DNA from: Burkholderiales bacterium
Lineage (GTDB): Bacteria; Pseudomonadota; Gammaproteobacteria; Burkholderiales; Burkholderiaceae_C
Direction of reading: 5' to 3'
Length of the DNA: 46,669 nt
Assembly (NCBI GenBank): GCA_025360385.1
Contig: JANYCG010000073.1
Coordinates: 1 to 46,669 of the forward strand
In this document: one piece after another, positions 7,935 through 14,879 of the stretch
How positions within the stretch are numbered: position 1 is the stretch's first letter
Layout: every line of letters begins with the position of its first letter
Notes under the pieces: model-generated
Databases searched by the model: none
Told to the model about the DNA's origin: nothing
What the model saw: the letters and a program-made list of their open reading frames with translations, nothing else
Position numbers and translations under genes: made by a program

Positions 7935-9302
7935 ATGACCACCACCGCCGATGCAGCTTCCGCCAAACCCCCGTGGCGCGACACCTTCAAAGTCTATCTT
8001 GAAGCGCCCACACTGCGCATGTTGCTGCTGGGATTTTCCGCCGGTTTGCCTCTGCTGCTGGTATTGGGCACCCTGAGCTTCTGGCTGCGCGAGGCCGGCA
8101 TTGACCGCACCACCATCGGCTTTTTAAGCTGGGTCGGCCTGGCCTACGCCTTTAAATGGGTCTGGGCGCCGCTGGTGGACCGCCTGCCGATCCCGCTGCT
8201 CACGCGGCTGATGGGGCGCCGGCGCAGCTGGCTGCTGCTGGCTCAAATCGCGATCATGGCGGGCCTGGTGGCGATGTCCTTCAACGACCCCAAGGTGGCG
8301 CTGCAACCGGTGGTGTGGGGCGCGCTGGCGGTGGCCTTTGGCTCGGCCACACAAGACATCGCACTGGACGCCTACCGCATCGAGTCCGCCAACATGGAGC
8401 GCCAGGCCGCGCTGGCGGCAGCCTACCAGACCGGCTACCGGCTGGCCATGATCTGGGCCGGCGCGGGCGTGTTGTGGATTGCCGCACGGGCCGAGGTGGC
8501 GCCCCTGGTCCAACCGGGCGTTGTGGCTGCGGCGATTTACCAGCACAGCGCCTGGCAGACGGCTTACCAGATGATGGCCGCTTCGATGCTGCTGGGCATG
8601 GCAACGGTGCTGATGTCGCCCGAGCCTGCGCGGCGCGTGTTGCCGCCCGCCAAAAACGCCCTGGACTGGCTCAAGACTGCCCTGGTGGACCCGTTTGCCG
8701 ACTTCATCCAGCGTTACCGGTGGCAGGCCGCGCTGATCCTGGCGCTGATTGCCATCTACCGCATCAGCGACGTGGTGATGGGCATCATGGCCAACCCGTT
8801 TTACGTGGACATGGGTTACACCAAAGACGAAGTGGCGGCCGTCACCAAAGTGTTTGGCGTGGTCATGACGCTGGTCGGTGCCTTTGTCGGCGGCGTGTTG
8901 TCGATGCGTTTTGGCGTGATGCGCATCCTGATGCTGGGGGCCATTTTGAGTGCCGCCAGCAACCTGCTGTTTGCCTGGCTGGGCACGCGCGGGCATGACC
9001 TGACGGCCCTGGTCTGGGTGATCTCTGCCGACAACCTGTCCAGCGGCATTGCGTCGGCCGCGTTCATCGCTTACCTGTCAAGCCTGACCAATGTCAACTA
9101 CTCGGCCACCCAGTACGCGCTGTTCAGTTCCATGATGTTGTTGTTGCCTAAGTTTTTGGCCGGTTATTCGGGCAAGTATGTCGACGCTTTTGGCTATGGC
9201 AACTTCTTCACCGCCACGGCTTTGCTGGGTGTGCCCGTGTTGGCCCTGGTTTGGCTTGCTTCACGGGTAAAAATGCCAAATGTTCCCGTGAACATTGAAT
9301 AG
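7935..9302 (+). CDS. ampG: AmpG-family muropeptide permease (MFS)
   Basis: A 455-residue major-facilitator protein with about 12 hydrophobic segments. Its start (P-T-L-R-M-L-L-L-G-F-S-A-G-L-P-L-L-L-V followed by L-S-F-W-L-R-E-A-G-I) and the loop V-G-L-A-Y-A-F-K-W-V-W-A-P-L-V-D-R match AmpG. AmpG imports GlcNAc-anhydroMurNAc peptides across the inner membrane for peptidoglycan recycling and so influences AmpC induction. The family also contains acetyl-CoA transporter relatives, but length and motifs favour AmpG. It is divergent from the M48 lipoprotein protease gene. Confidence 0.88.
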   Translation: MTTTADAASAKPPWRDTFKVYLEAPTLRMLLLGFSAGLPLLLVLGTLSFWLREAGIDRTTIGFLSWVGLAYAFKWVWAPLVDRLPIPLLTRLMGRRRSWLLLAQIAIMAGLVAMSFNDPKVALQPVVWGALAVAFGSATQDIALDAYRIESANMERQAALAAAYQTGYRLAMIWAGAGVLWIAARAEVAPLVQPGVVAAAIYQHSAWQTAYQMMAASMLLGMATVLMSPEPARRVLPPAKNALDWLKTALVDPFADFIQRYRWQAALILALIAIYRISDVVMGIMANPFYVDMGYTKDEVAAVTKVFGVVMTLVGAFVGGVLSMRFGVMRILMLGAILSAASNLLFAWLGTRGHDLTALVWVISADNLSSGIASAAFIAYLSSLTNVNYSATQYALFSSMMLLLPKFLAGYSGKYVDAFGYGNFFTATALLGVPVLALVWLASRVKMPNVPVNIE

Positions 9303-9305
9303 TAT

Positions 9306-9343
9306 GCTATTAAAATAGCAGCATATGCCATTGAAATATCCCG
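9306..9343 (+). repeat. Divergent family A palindromic repeat
   Basis: GCTATTAAAATAGC (9306-9319) followed by GCATATG and a CATTGAAATATCCCG tail resembles the family A elements, but with several differences. It directly follows the ampG stop codon. The 14-base inverted repeat could also act as a weak transcript-end structure. Confidence 0.45.
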
Positions 9344-9418
9344 CTGGCATTTACTTTTCTTTACCGCTGCTTCGTCGAGCACCGCTTTGCGCAAGCCAGC
9401 CGCACACTAGACTGGGCT

Positions 9419-10132
9419 ATGAGTCAAAACCTGCTGATGATTGAAGACGACACCCGGCTGGCCAAGATGGTCGTCGAGTATCTGGGCCAGTCCGGTTTTG
9501 TGGTCAGCCACGCCGCCACGGCACTGGCTGGCCTTGAGCTGCTGCAACAAAGCGGTGCGACACCGACCGAGCTGGTGATTCTGGATTTGATGCTGCCTGA
9601 CCTGGACGGCCTGGAGGTGTGCCGACGCATCCGCGCCATGGCGGACGGCCCTGCACGGGTGCCGATCCTGATGCTCACTGCCAAGGGCGACCCGATGGAC
9701 CGCATCATTGGCCTGGAGATCGGCGCCGACGACTACCTGCCCAAGCCCTTTGAACCGCGCGAACTGCTGGCGCGCATCCGCGCCGTGCTGCGCAGGCGCA
9801 ACGACGGCGGCGCGCCTGCGGCCAAGACCCTGCGGTTTGGCTCGCTGGAAATAGACCGCGATGCCCGCGTGGTGAGTGTGAATGGCGATGTCTGTGAATT
9901 GACGTCCTACCAATTTGACCTTCTGGTGGCGCTGGCCGACCGGTCCGGGCGGGTGCTGACGCGTGACCAGATCATGGAGGCCGTGCGCGGGCGCGAGCTC
10001 GAAGCGTTTGACCGCTCCATCGACGTGCACATGGGCCGCATCCGCGCCGCGATCGAGGTCGATGCCAAAAACCCAAAGCGGATTTTGACGGTTCGCGGCG
10101 TCGGCTACGTGTTTGCCCGGCAGCAAGACTAG
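9419..10132 (+). CDS. OmpR-family response regulator
   Basis: A 237-residue two-domain regulator. The receiver domain has the acidic pair at residues 10-11, phospho-acceptor Asp56 (V-I-L-D-L-M-L-P-D) and the M-L-T-A-K-G Thr/Lys switch. The C-terminal winged helix is complete, with L-T-S-Y-Q-F-D-L-L-V-A-L and the recognition region D-R-S-I-D-V-H-M-G-R-I-R ending in V-R-G-V-G-Y-V-F. It precedes the sensor kinase gene by 117 bases, so the pair forms a two-component system. The stimulus is unknown; envelope stress or metal sensing of the CpxR/RstA kind is possible. Confidence 0.92.
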   Translation: MSQNLLMIEDDTRLAKMVVEYLGQSGFVVSHAATALAGLELLQQSGATPTELVILDLMLPDLDGLEVCRRIRAMADGPARVPILMLTAKGDPMDRIIGLEIGADDYLPKPFEPRELLARIRAVLRRRNDGGAPAAKTLRFGSLEIDRDARVVSVNGDVCELTSYQFDLLVALADRSGRVLTRDQIMEAVRGRELEAFDRSIDVHMGRIRAAIEVDAKNPKRILTVRGVGYVFARQQD

Positions 10133-10154
10133 GATGGCCCCCACGATCGCCCAC

Positions 10155-10215
10155 TGCGTGTGGCTCCCTGCCCCCCGAGGGGGCCGCTTTTTGCCTTGGG
10201 ACGGCCCGGCGGTAA
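10155..10215 (+). repeat. GC-rich palindromic intergenic element
   Basis: The gap between regulator and kinase genes holds the palindrome CCCCCCGAGGGGG (10171-10183), followed by CCGCTTTTTGCC and a GGGACGGCCCGGCGG tail. This motif is familiar as a dispersed intergenic element in Comamonadaceae. It could weaken read-through into the kinase gene by forming a hairpin before the T-run. Confidence 0.5.
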
Positions 10216-10249
10216 AACGGATGGCCATAGCAACGCCATTGGCATTTCC

Positions 10250-11620
10250 ATGAACACCCGGTTTTACCAGCGCCTGTACTGGCGCATCTGGCTGGCGGTG
10301 GTGGCCTCTGTGGTCGTGCTGGCGCTGGTGGCCGGCTGGTTGTCGCGCATGGAGTTTGAGCGCGAACGGGCCGAGCGAGAGCGTGAACGCGCCGAACGGC
10401 CAGGGCGCGAAATCATCCTGCGCGATGCCAGTGGCGACGTCGTGGGCCGCGCCCCGGTGCGGCCCAACCGCGTGCCGGGGCAGGGACTGGAGTTTGAGGT
10501 GCCGCTCAAAACCGGCGGCACGTTGATCGTCCAGCTGCCCAGGCCCAACCGCCCGCCTGGCATGGGGCCGCCAGACGGCGGGCCGATGGGGCCAGGCGGC
10601 ATGCGCCCGCGCGAGCCGTCCCCCACCCGCCTGCCGTTTCCTTTGCCATGGATGCTGGTGCTGGTGGCGGCGGCCGTGGCGCTGGCCACCTACCCCATCG
10701 TGCGCCGGCTGACGAAGCGGCTTGAGACGGTGCAGCAGGGTGTCGAACGTTGGGGCGCAGGCGATTTGTCCACCCGCCTGTCGGAACAGGGCCAGGATGA
10801 GGTGGCGTTTTTGGCCACCCGTTTCAACCACGCCGCCCGGCAGATTGAAACCTTGTTGACCGACCAGAAAAAACTGCTGGACGCGCAAGCCGTTTTGTTG
10901 CAATCGCAAAAATCCTTGTTGGCCAATGCCTCGCACGAGTTGCGCTCACCGCTGGCCCGCTTGCGCATGGGGCTGGAGCTGGGCGCTGCGGCCCCCAACT
11001 CTGCCTCCAAAGCAGAAATGGCCCGCAACATCGCCGAGCTTGACCAACTGATTGAAGAGATTCTGCTGGCCAGCCGGCTCGACGCCAAAGAGGCTGACAT
11101 GGGCACGGTGGAAGCGGTCGACCTGATTGGCCTGGCCGCTGAGGAGTGCGCTCGCGTCGGCGCGAATCTGGAGGTGCACTGTGGCCCGGTGCCAGTGGCC
11201 GCCGCCCAGGGCGAAAGCGCGTCTGCACCCCCTGAGTCAGCGCGGGCAGCGCCGGACGAGCTGGTCGTGCAAGGTGTGGCCAAACTGTTGCGCCGGGCGC
11301 TGCGCAATCTGCTGGAAAACGCACGACGCCATGGCGATGGCGACATCCAGGTGAATCTATCCCGCCAGCAAGGCCTTGCTGTCATCACAGTCCGCGACCA
11401 GGGCCCGGGCGTCCCCCTTTTGCTGCGTGAGCGAATTTTTGAAGCCTTCTACCGCCTGCCAGGCGCCTCTGAACACGCTGGCGGCATGGGCCTGGGCCTC
11501 GCCCTGGTCAAGTCCATCGCCCAGCGCCACGGTGGCAGTGTGGTTTGCGACCAAGCGCCCGCTGACGGCGCGTGTTTCGTTTTGAGCTTGCCTCTGGGTC
11601 GATCGCTTCAGACCTATTGA
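10250..11620 (+). CDS. Sensor histidine kinase
   Basis: A 456-residue inner-membrane kinase, partner of the regulator just upstream. The first membrane segment (residues 11-31) is followed by a roughly 100-residue periplasmic region. This begins with a charged Arg/Glu helix and ends in a Gly/Pro/Met-rich stretch (residues 102-121). A second membrane segment (133-150), a HAMP linker, the H-box A-N-A-S-H-E-L-R-S-P with phospho-acceptor His229, and an HATPase domain with N-box (L-R-N-L-L-E-N-A-R-R-H) and G-boxes follow. ATG 10250 directly begins the first membrane helix; the 30 codons upstream in frame are not kinase-like. The Met/Pro-rich periplasmic part is unusual and could sense metal, but that is speculation. 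Confidence 0.9.
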   Translation: MNTRFYQRLYWRIWLAVVASVVVLALVAGWLSRMEFERERAERERERAERPGREIILRDASGDVVGRAPVRPNRVPGQGLEFEVPLKTGGTLIVQLPRPNRPPGMGPPDGGPMGPGGMRPREPSPTRLPFPLPWMLVLVAAAVALATYPIVRRLTKRLETVQQGVERWGAGDLSTRLSEQGQDEVAFLATRFNHAARQIETLLTDQKKLLDAQAVLLQSQKSLLANASHELRSPLARLRMGLELGAAAPNSASKAEMARNIAELDQLIEEILLASRLDAKEADMGTVEAVDLIGLAAEECARVGANLEVHCGPVPVAAAQGESASAPPESARAAPDELVVQGVAKLLRRALRNLLENARRHGDGDIQVNLSRQQGLAVITVRDQGPGVPLLLRERIFEAFYRLPGASEHAGGMGLGLALVKSIAQRHGGSVVCDQAPADGACFVLSLPLGRSLQTY

Positions 11621-12074
11621 TGCGGCCCGGTTCTCGGTGAACCGAACGGAACTTGAAACCTCACAGGGCCGGATCAATCGTGTGATTTTTTGCGAATTTC
11701 AGCGCTTCTCTACCCAATTTGGGGGATGACAACACCTGCGCTGCGCTCTTAAAGTGGGCGCACTGCTGTCACAGTGTTGGCCACCTCAAGTGAAACGGTG
11801 CAAAACGGCCCGCCACTCAAAAGATTCGAGTTTCCAACGACGTCCCTCTCGGGGGATTTTGACAATGCCGCTCCGGGCCAATCCCCCGAAAGCGGCATTT
11901 TTTTTGCGCCGGTCTGTACAGCCAATCGCCGAGCGCATTGCAGCGTGGCAAATCCGCGCAGAACGGGTGCATCGCCGTGGTTTGCACCTTGCACTGCTTT
12001 CGGGTGATTGAATGTCTGAACCTGCCCTGGCGGCGTCTGAAACCCGCCATCCGGATCAGGGTCAAAATAGCGCC
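11621..12074. other. Long intergenic region with structured RNA signal
   Basis: About 450 bases separate the kinase stop from the chosen start of the nitronate monooxygenase gene. Open frames here show no recognisable protein. The region holds two interlocking inverted repeats and a terminator-like T-run (11850-11905, listed separately). This suggests a small RNA or a leader with attenuation. In-frame codons from 12012 could extend the next gene by 21 residues, but that stretch does not look like the enzyme. Confidence 0.5.
11850..11905 (+). terminator. Interlocking hairpins with T-run
   Basis: CGGGGGATT (11850-11858) pairs perfectly with AATCCCCCG (11880-11888). AATGCCGCT (11864-11872) pairs perfectly with AGCGGCATT (11891-11899), whose end runs into eight T (11898-11905). 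The stems interlock, so they either exclude each other or form a pseudoknot. The second with its T-run is a typical intrinsic terminator. It could end a small RNA or attenuate transcription about 170 bases before the nitronate monooxygenase gene. Confidence 0.65.
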
Positions 12075-13067
12075 ATGAAAACCCGACTAACTTCTTTGTT
12101 CGATCTGACCAGCCCCATCGTCCTGGCACCCATGGCGTTGGCGTCGGGTGGGGCGCTGGCGGCGGCTTGTGCGGGGGCAGGCGCGCTGGGATTGGTGGGC
12201 GGCGGTTATGGCGAGCTGGCCTGGACGCAAGCGCAATATGCGCTGGCCCAGACCCTGGCAGGGCAGCAAGGCACGCAACACCGCATCGGCATTGGCTTCA
12301 TCACCTGGAAGCTCGACGAAGATGCCAGTGCATTGGATTGGACGCTCGCGCAAGCCCAACCGCCCAGCGCGGTGATGTTGTCGTTTGGCGACCCGCGCCC
12401 CTATGCCCGGCGCATTGCCGACGCTGGGGCTAAACTGATCTGCCAGGTACAACACATGGCGCAGGTGCCACTGGCAATAGAAGCAGGCGCTCACGTCATC
12501 GTGGCGCAAGGCGGTGAAGCGGGCGGCCATGGAATGAACTCTCTCAACGCCCGTGCGACCCTCACCCTGGTGCCCGAACTGGCCGACTGGCTGGCGGCGC
12601 ATTCGCCGGGCACCTTGCTGCTGGCCGCTGGTGGCATCGCCGATGGCCGCACTTTGGCGGCCGCGCGGGTGTTGGGGGCGGACGGTGCCCTGGTCGGTTC
12701 GCGCCTGTGGGCCACGGCCGAAAGCCTGGCCGCAACCGGCGCCAAACATCAGGCGATTGCACTGAACGGCGACCACAGCGCACGCAGCCCGATTTTTGAC
12801 ATTTTGCGGCGCAAGAATTGGCCTGAACCCTTTGACTTCCGGGCCATCCGCAACGATTTGCATCGTCAGTGGGAAGGGCGCGTCAATGACCTGCGGACAG
12901 ACCCGGCGGCAGCTCGCCAAATCTATGACGCAGGCGTGGCGGCGGCAGACTTCTCAAAAGCCCACGCCACAGTGGGCGAAGCCATGGGCCTGATCCACGA
13001 TTTGCCGCCAGCGGCGGAACTGATAGCCCGCATGACGGTACAGGCTGCGGGATTGCTGAAAACTTAA
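12075..13067 (+). CDS. Nitronate monooxygenase family flavoprotein
   Basis: A 330-residue FMN-binding TIM-barrel protein of the 2-nitropropane dioxygenase family. It has the start P-I-V-L-A-P-M-A, the G-G-G-Y segment, the FMN-phosphate motif A-Q-G-G-E-A-G-G-H-G and the A-A-G-G-I-A-D-G-R strand followed by G-A-D-G-A-L-V-G-S-R. The family oxidises alkyl nitronates such as propionate 3-nitronate. Many members have no tested substrate. ATG 12075 begins the domain; an earlier ATG at 12012 adds 21 residues that do not match. A palindromic repeat abuts its stop codon. Confidence 0.85.
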   Translation: MKTRLTSLFDLTSPIVLAPMALASGGALAAACAGAGALGLVGGGYGELAWTQAQYALAQTLAGQQGTQHRIGIGFITWKLDEDASALDWTLAQAQPPSAVMLSFGDPRPYARRIADAGAKLICQVQHMAQVPLAIEAGAHVIVAQGGEAGGHGMNSLNARATLTLVPELADWLAAHSPGTLLLAAGGIADGRTLAAARVLGADGALVGSRLWATAESLAATGAKHQAIALNGDHSARSPIFDILRRKNWPEPFDFRAIRNDLHRQWEGRVNDLRTDPAAARQIYDAGVAAADFSKAHATVGEAMGLIHDLPPAAELIARMTVQAAGLLKT

Positions 13068-13068
13068 T

Positions 13069-13107
13069 GCTATTTAATAAATAGCAAACTATGTCCTGTT
13101 GACGGGG
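13069..13107 (+). repeat. Dispersed short palindromic repeat, family A, copy 2
   Basis: GCTATTTAATAAATAGC (13069-13085) is followed by AAACTATGTCCTGTTGACGGG. It matches copy 1 at 3318 in the palindrome and, with few changes, in the tail. It sits immediately after the nitronate monooxygenase stop and between convergent genes, where it may also serve as a transcript-end structure. Confidence 0.75.
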
Positions 13108-13189
13108 CCATACAGCACATTTTTCTCTGCGATACGTTTTTTGGGTGCTTTGAAGACCGTTTGGGCGGCGACAGAAGCTCCGCACCAAG

Positions 13190-14026
13190 TCATTGCACTT
13201 GCTGTGCAACCGTCACGCGGTACAACAAACGCCTATGGCCCTCGTACCCGCCGGTGGCCGCATGCAGCAAACATCGGTTGTCCCAGAGAGTCAGCATGCC
13301 CGGCGACCATGGGTGGCGGTAGATGAAGCGTTCTTCCACTTGAAACTTGAAAAGCTGGCGCAACACGTCCATGGCTTCGTCCTGCGCCATGCCTTCGATG
13401 CCAATGGTGTAGCCGGGATTCACAAACAAGGCCTTGCGTCCTGTTTCAGGATGGGTCAGCACCAGCGGATGCAGGTGGGTTTTAAGGGCGCTGTCGTTGT
13501 AAAGGATGGCCATGCTGCGGCCTTTGTCGCTCTCGCCATACAAGCCACCGCGCGAATACCCGCCCCGCGCCGAATGCACGCCCATGCGGCCCGCCAGCGG
13601 GATGCGCAGCGCCAAAGGCAAGGCATCATAGGCTGCGTACTGGTCGGCAAACAGGGTGTCGCCGCCAGTCGGTGGAATCACTTCGCCGTACAGCACGGTG
13701 CCGGCCGGAGGCGAAGGCAGAAAACTCCAGTCAGAGTGCCAGGTCTCGGCGAACAGTTTGCTGGCCTCGTTGGCCTCGCGCTTGACCTCAACCACATGCG
13801 GATGGCCCGGCAGGCCTTTGATGAACGGGTCTTCGCCGCGTGGGCCCATGTCAAACGCGAAACGCTCGATGTCTTCTAAGCCCAGTTGCTGCGCCGGGAA
13901 GGCCACCACCTGGTGGCTAAGCCAGGCTTTGCGAATGGCAGCGACCTGCTCGGCCAACAGGGGCTTGGACAAGTCCACACCGTGGATCAGTGCACCGCAA
14001 GGTTTGGAAAATGATTCGATGTTCAT
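13190..14026 (-). CDS. TauD/TfdA-family 2-oxoglutarate dioxygenase
   Basis: A 278-residue Fe(II)/2-oxoglutarate dioxygenase. The iron-binding H-x-D is in E-T-W-H-S-D-W (His97, Asp99). The distal His is in C-L-L-H-A-A-T-G, and the Arg that holds 2-oxoglutarate is in the closing G-H-R-R-L-L-Y-R segment. The family hydroxylates substrates such as taurine, alkyl sulfates or phenoxyacetates, which then fall apart. The substrate here cannot be read. ATG 14026 begins the domain (M-N-I-E-S-F-S-K-P-C-G-A); upstream frame codons look like intergenic DNA. No sulfonate transporter is next to it. Confidence 0.88.
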   Translation of the reverse strand: MNIESFSKPCGALIHGVDLSKPLLAEQVAAIRKAWLSHQVVAFPAQQLGLEDIERFAFDMGPRGEDPFIKGLPGHPHVVEVKREANEASKLFAETWHSDWSFLPSPPAGTVLYGEVIPPTGGDTLFADQYAAYDALPLALRIPLAGRMGVHSARGGYSRGGLYGESDKGRSMAILYNDSALKTHLHPLVLTHPETGRKALFVNPGYTIGIEGMAQDEAMDVLRQLFKFQVEERFIYRHPWSPGMLTLWDNRCLLHAATGGYEGHRRLLYRVTVAQQVQ

Positions 14027-14122
14027 GGGTGATTGCAGTCGGTTGGGTGGTGTGGCGCACCTTGGCAGGGGACTGGCCGCCGGGCCGCGGCGCGCAGCAC
14101 AGTCACGCCTGTCATTCTGCAC

Positions 14123-14869
14123 TTACTGTGCAGGTTTTTCCACCCCTTGCTGGACAACAACTTCCTTGTCCGGCGGGTCCACGACTGGGCTTGCGAGAGG
14201 CTCGGTCGGATGAACCTCCAGCGCAGCCTTCAAATCGCCACCGTTGCGGGCGATCTGGCGCAAGTCGGCGATCTCAAGCCCCGCCAGCGCCATGGCGCTG
14301 CCCAGGGCGTCCAGAACTTTGTCGTCTGCATCCCCGATCTGGAACGCACCCGTGAAAATATCTGTCGCCAGAGCCAAACCCGTGACCGCTTGCACTTGCG
14401 CGTTGACATAAATTTTGGCTGCCGGCAACGCAGTTTGCAGGACGCCGCCGGCAGCTGCATTGAACAGTGGGAAGGCGGCCACCGCGTCTGACCCCAAACC
14501 ACTTGCGCCCAGCGCTCGGGCCAATGCCAAATCTGCGAGCGGCGTCACGTTCACGCGTTTGGCGCCGGTGGCCAGACTGTAAAGCGTGAGCTCAGGTTCG
14601 CCACGTTTCACCTTCACCAAGCAGGGCCAAGCCTGGCCGCCGCGAAGGGTCAAAGCGAACGAACCATCCGCCGCCGTCACGCCAGACACGGTGGCGCCGA
14701 CGGCGCATTTGACCGACACCACAGCGTTCGCCATGGTGGCCCCCGTGGCGGCAATGCCGCTCACCACCAGCGGATTGCTGGTGACCACCGCTCCATTCTC
14801 GCCACCGCCGCAGCTCGCCAGTGCGCACAACAAGCTGGCGAACAACACATGTTTGATCCGCAGGGTCAT
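14123..14869 (-). CDS. Predicted lipoprotein downstream of the TonB-dependent receptor
   Basis: A 248-residue protein whose signal peptide ends in the lipobox A-L-A-S-C followed by G-G-G, so it should be lipid-anchored in the periplasm or outer membrane. Residues about 30-85 form a beta-sandwich-like region (V-V-S-G-I-A-A-T-G-A-T-M, then V-S-V-K-C and D-G-S-F-A-L-T-L-R). This looks like a carboxypeptidase-regulatory/Ig-like fold with two Cys. The rest is Ala/Leu-rich helix and ends in a Pro/Val-rich tail. I do not recognise a named family. ATG 14869 lies 10 bases after the receptor stop, so the two genes form an operon. A role as surface partner of the receptor is inference. Confidence 0.75.
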   Translation of the reverse strand: MTLRIKHVLFASLLCALASCGGGENGAVVTSNPLVVSGIAATGATMANAVVSVKCAVGATVSGVTAADGSFALTLRGGQAWPCLVKVKRGEPELTLYSLATGAKRVNVTPLADLALARALGASGLGSDAVAAFPLFNAAAGGVLQTALPAAKIYVNAQVQAVTGLALATDIFTGAFQIGDADDKVLDALGSAMALAGLEIADLRQIARNGGDLKAALEVHPTEPLASPVVDPPDKEVVVQQGVEKPAQ

Positions 14870-14879
14870 GTCGGCTCCA

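Noticed and set aside
9407-10936. A 509-codon open frame on the minus strand across the two-component genes
   Set aside because: It is antisense to two clear genes, has no recognisable domain, and its His/Gln/Arg-rich composition is typical of reverse frames in high-GC genes.
11850-11905. Assignment of the interlocking stems to a known riboswitch class
   Set aside because: I could not match the conserved bases of any riboswitch I know, so only the structure is reported.
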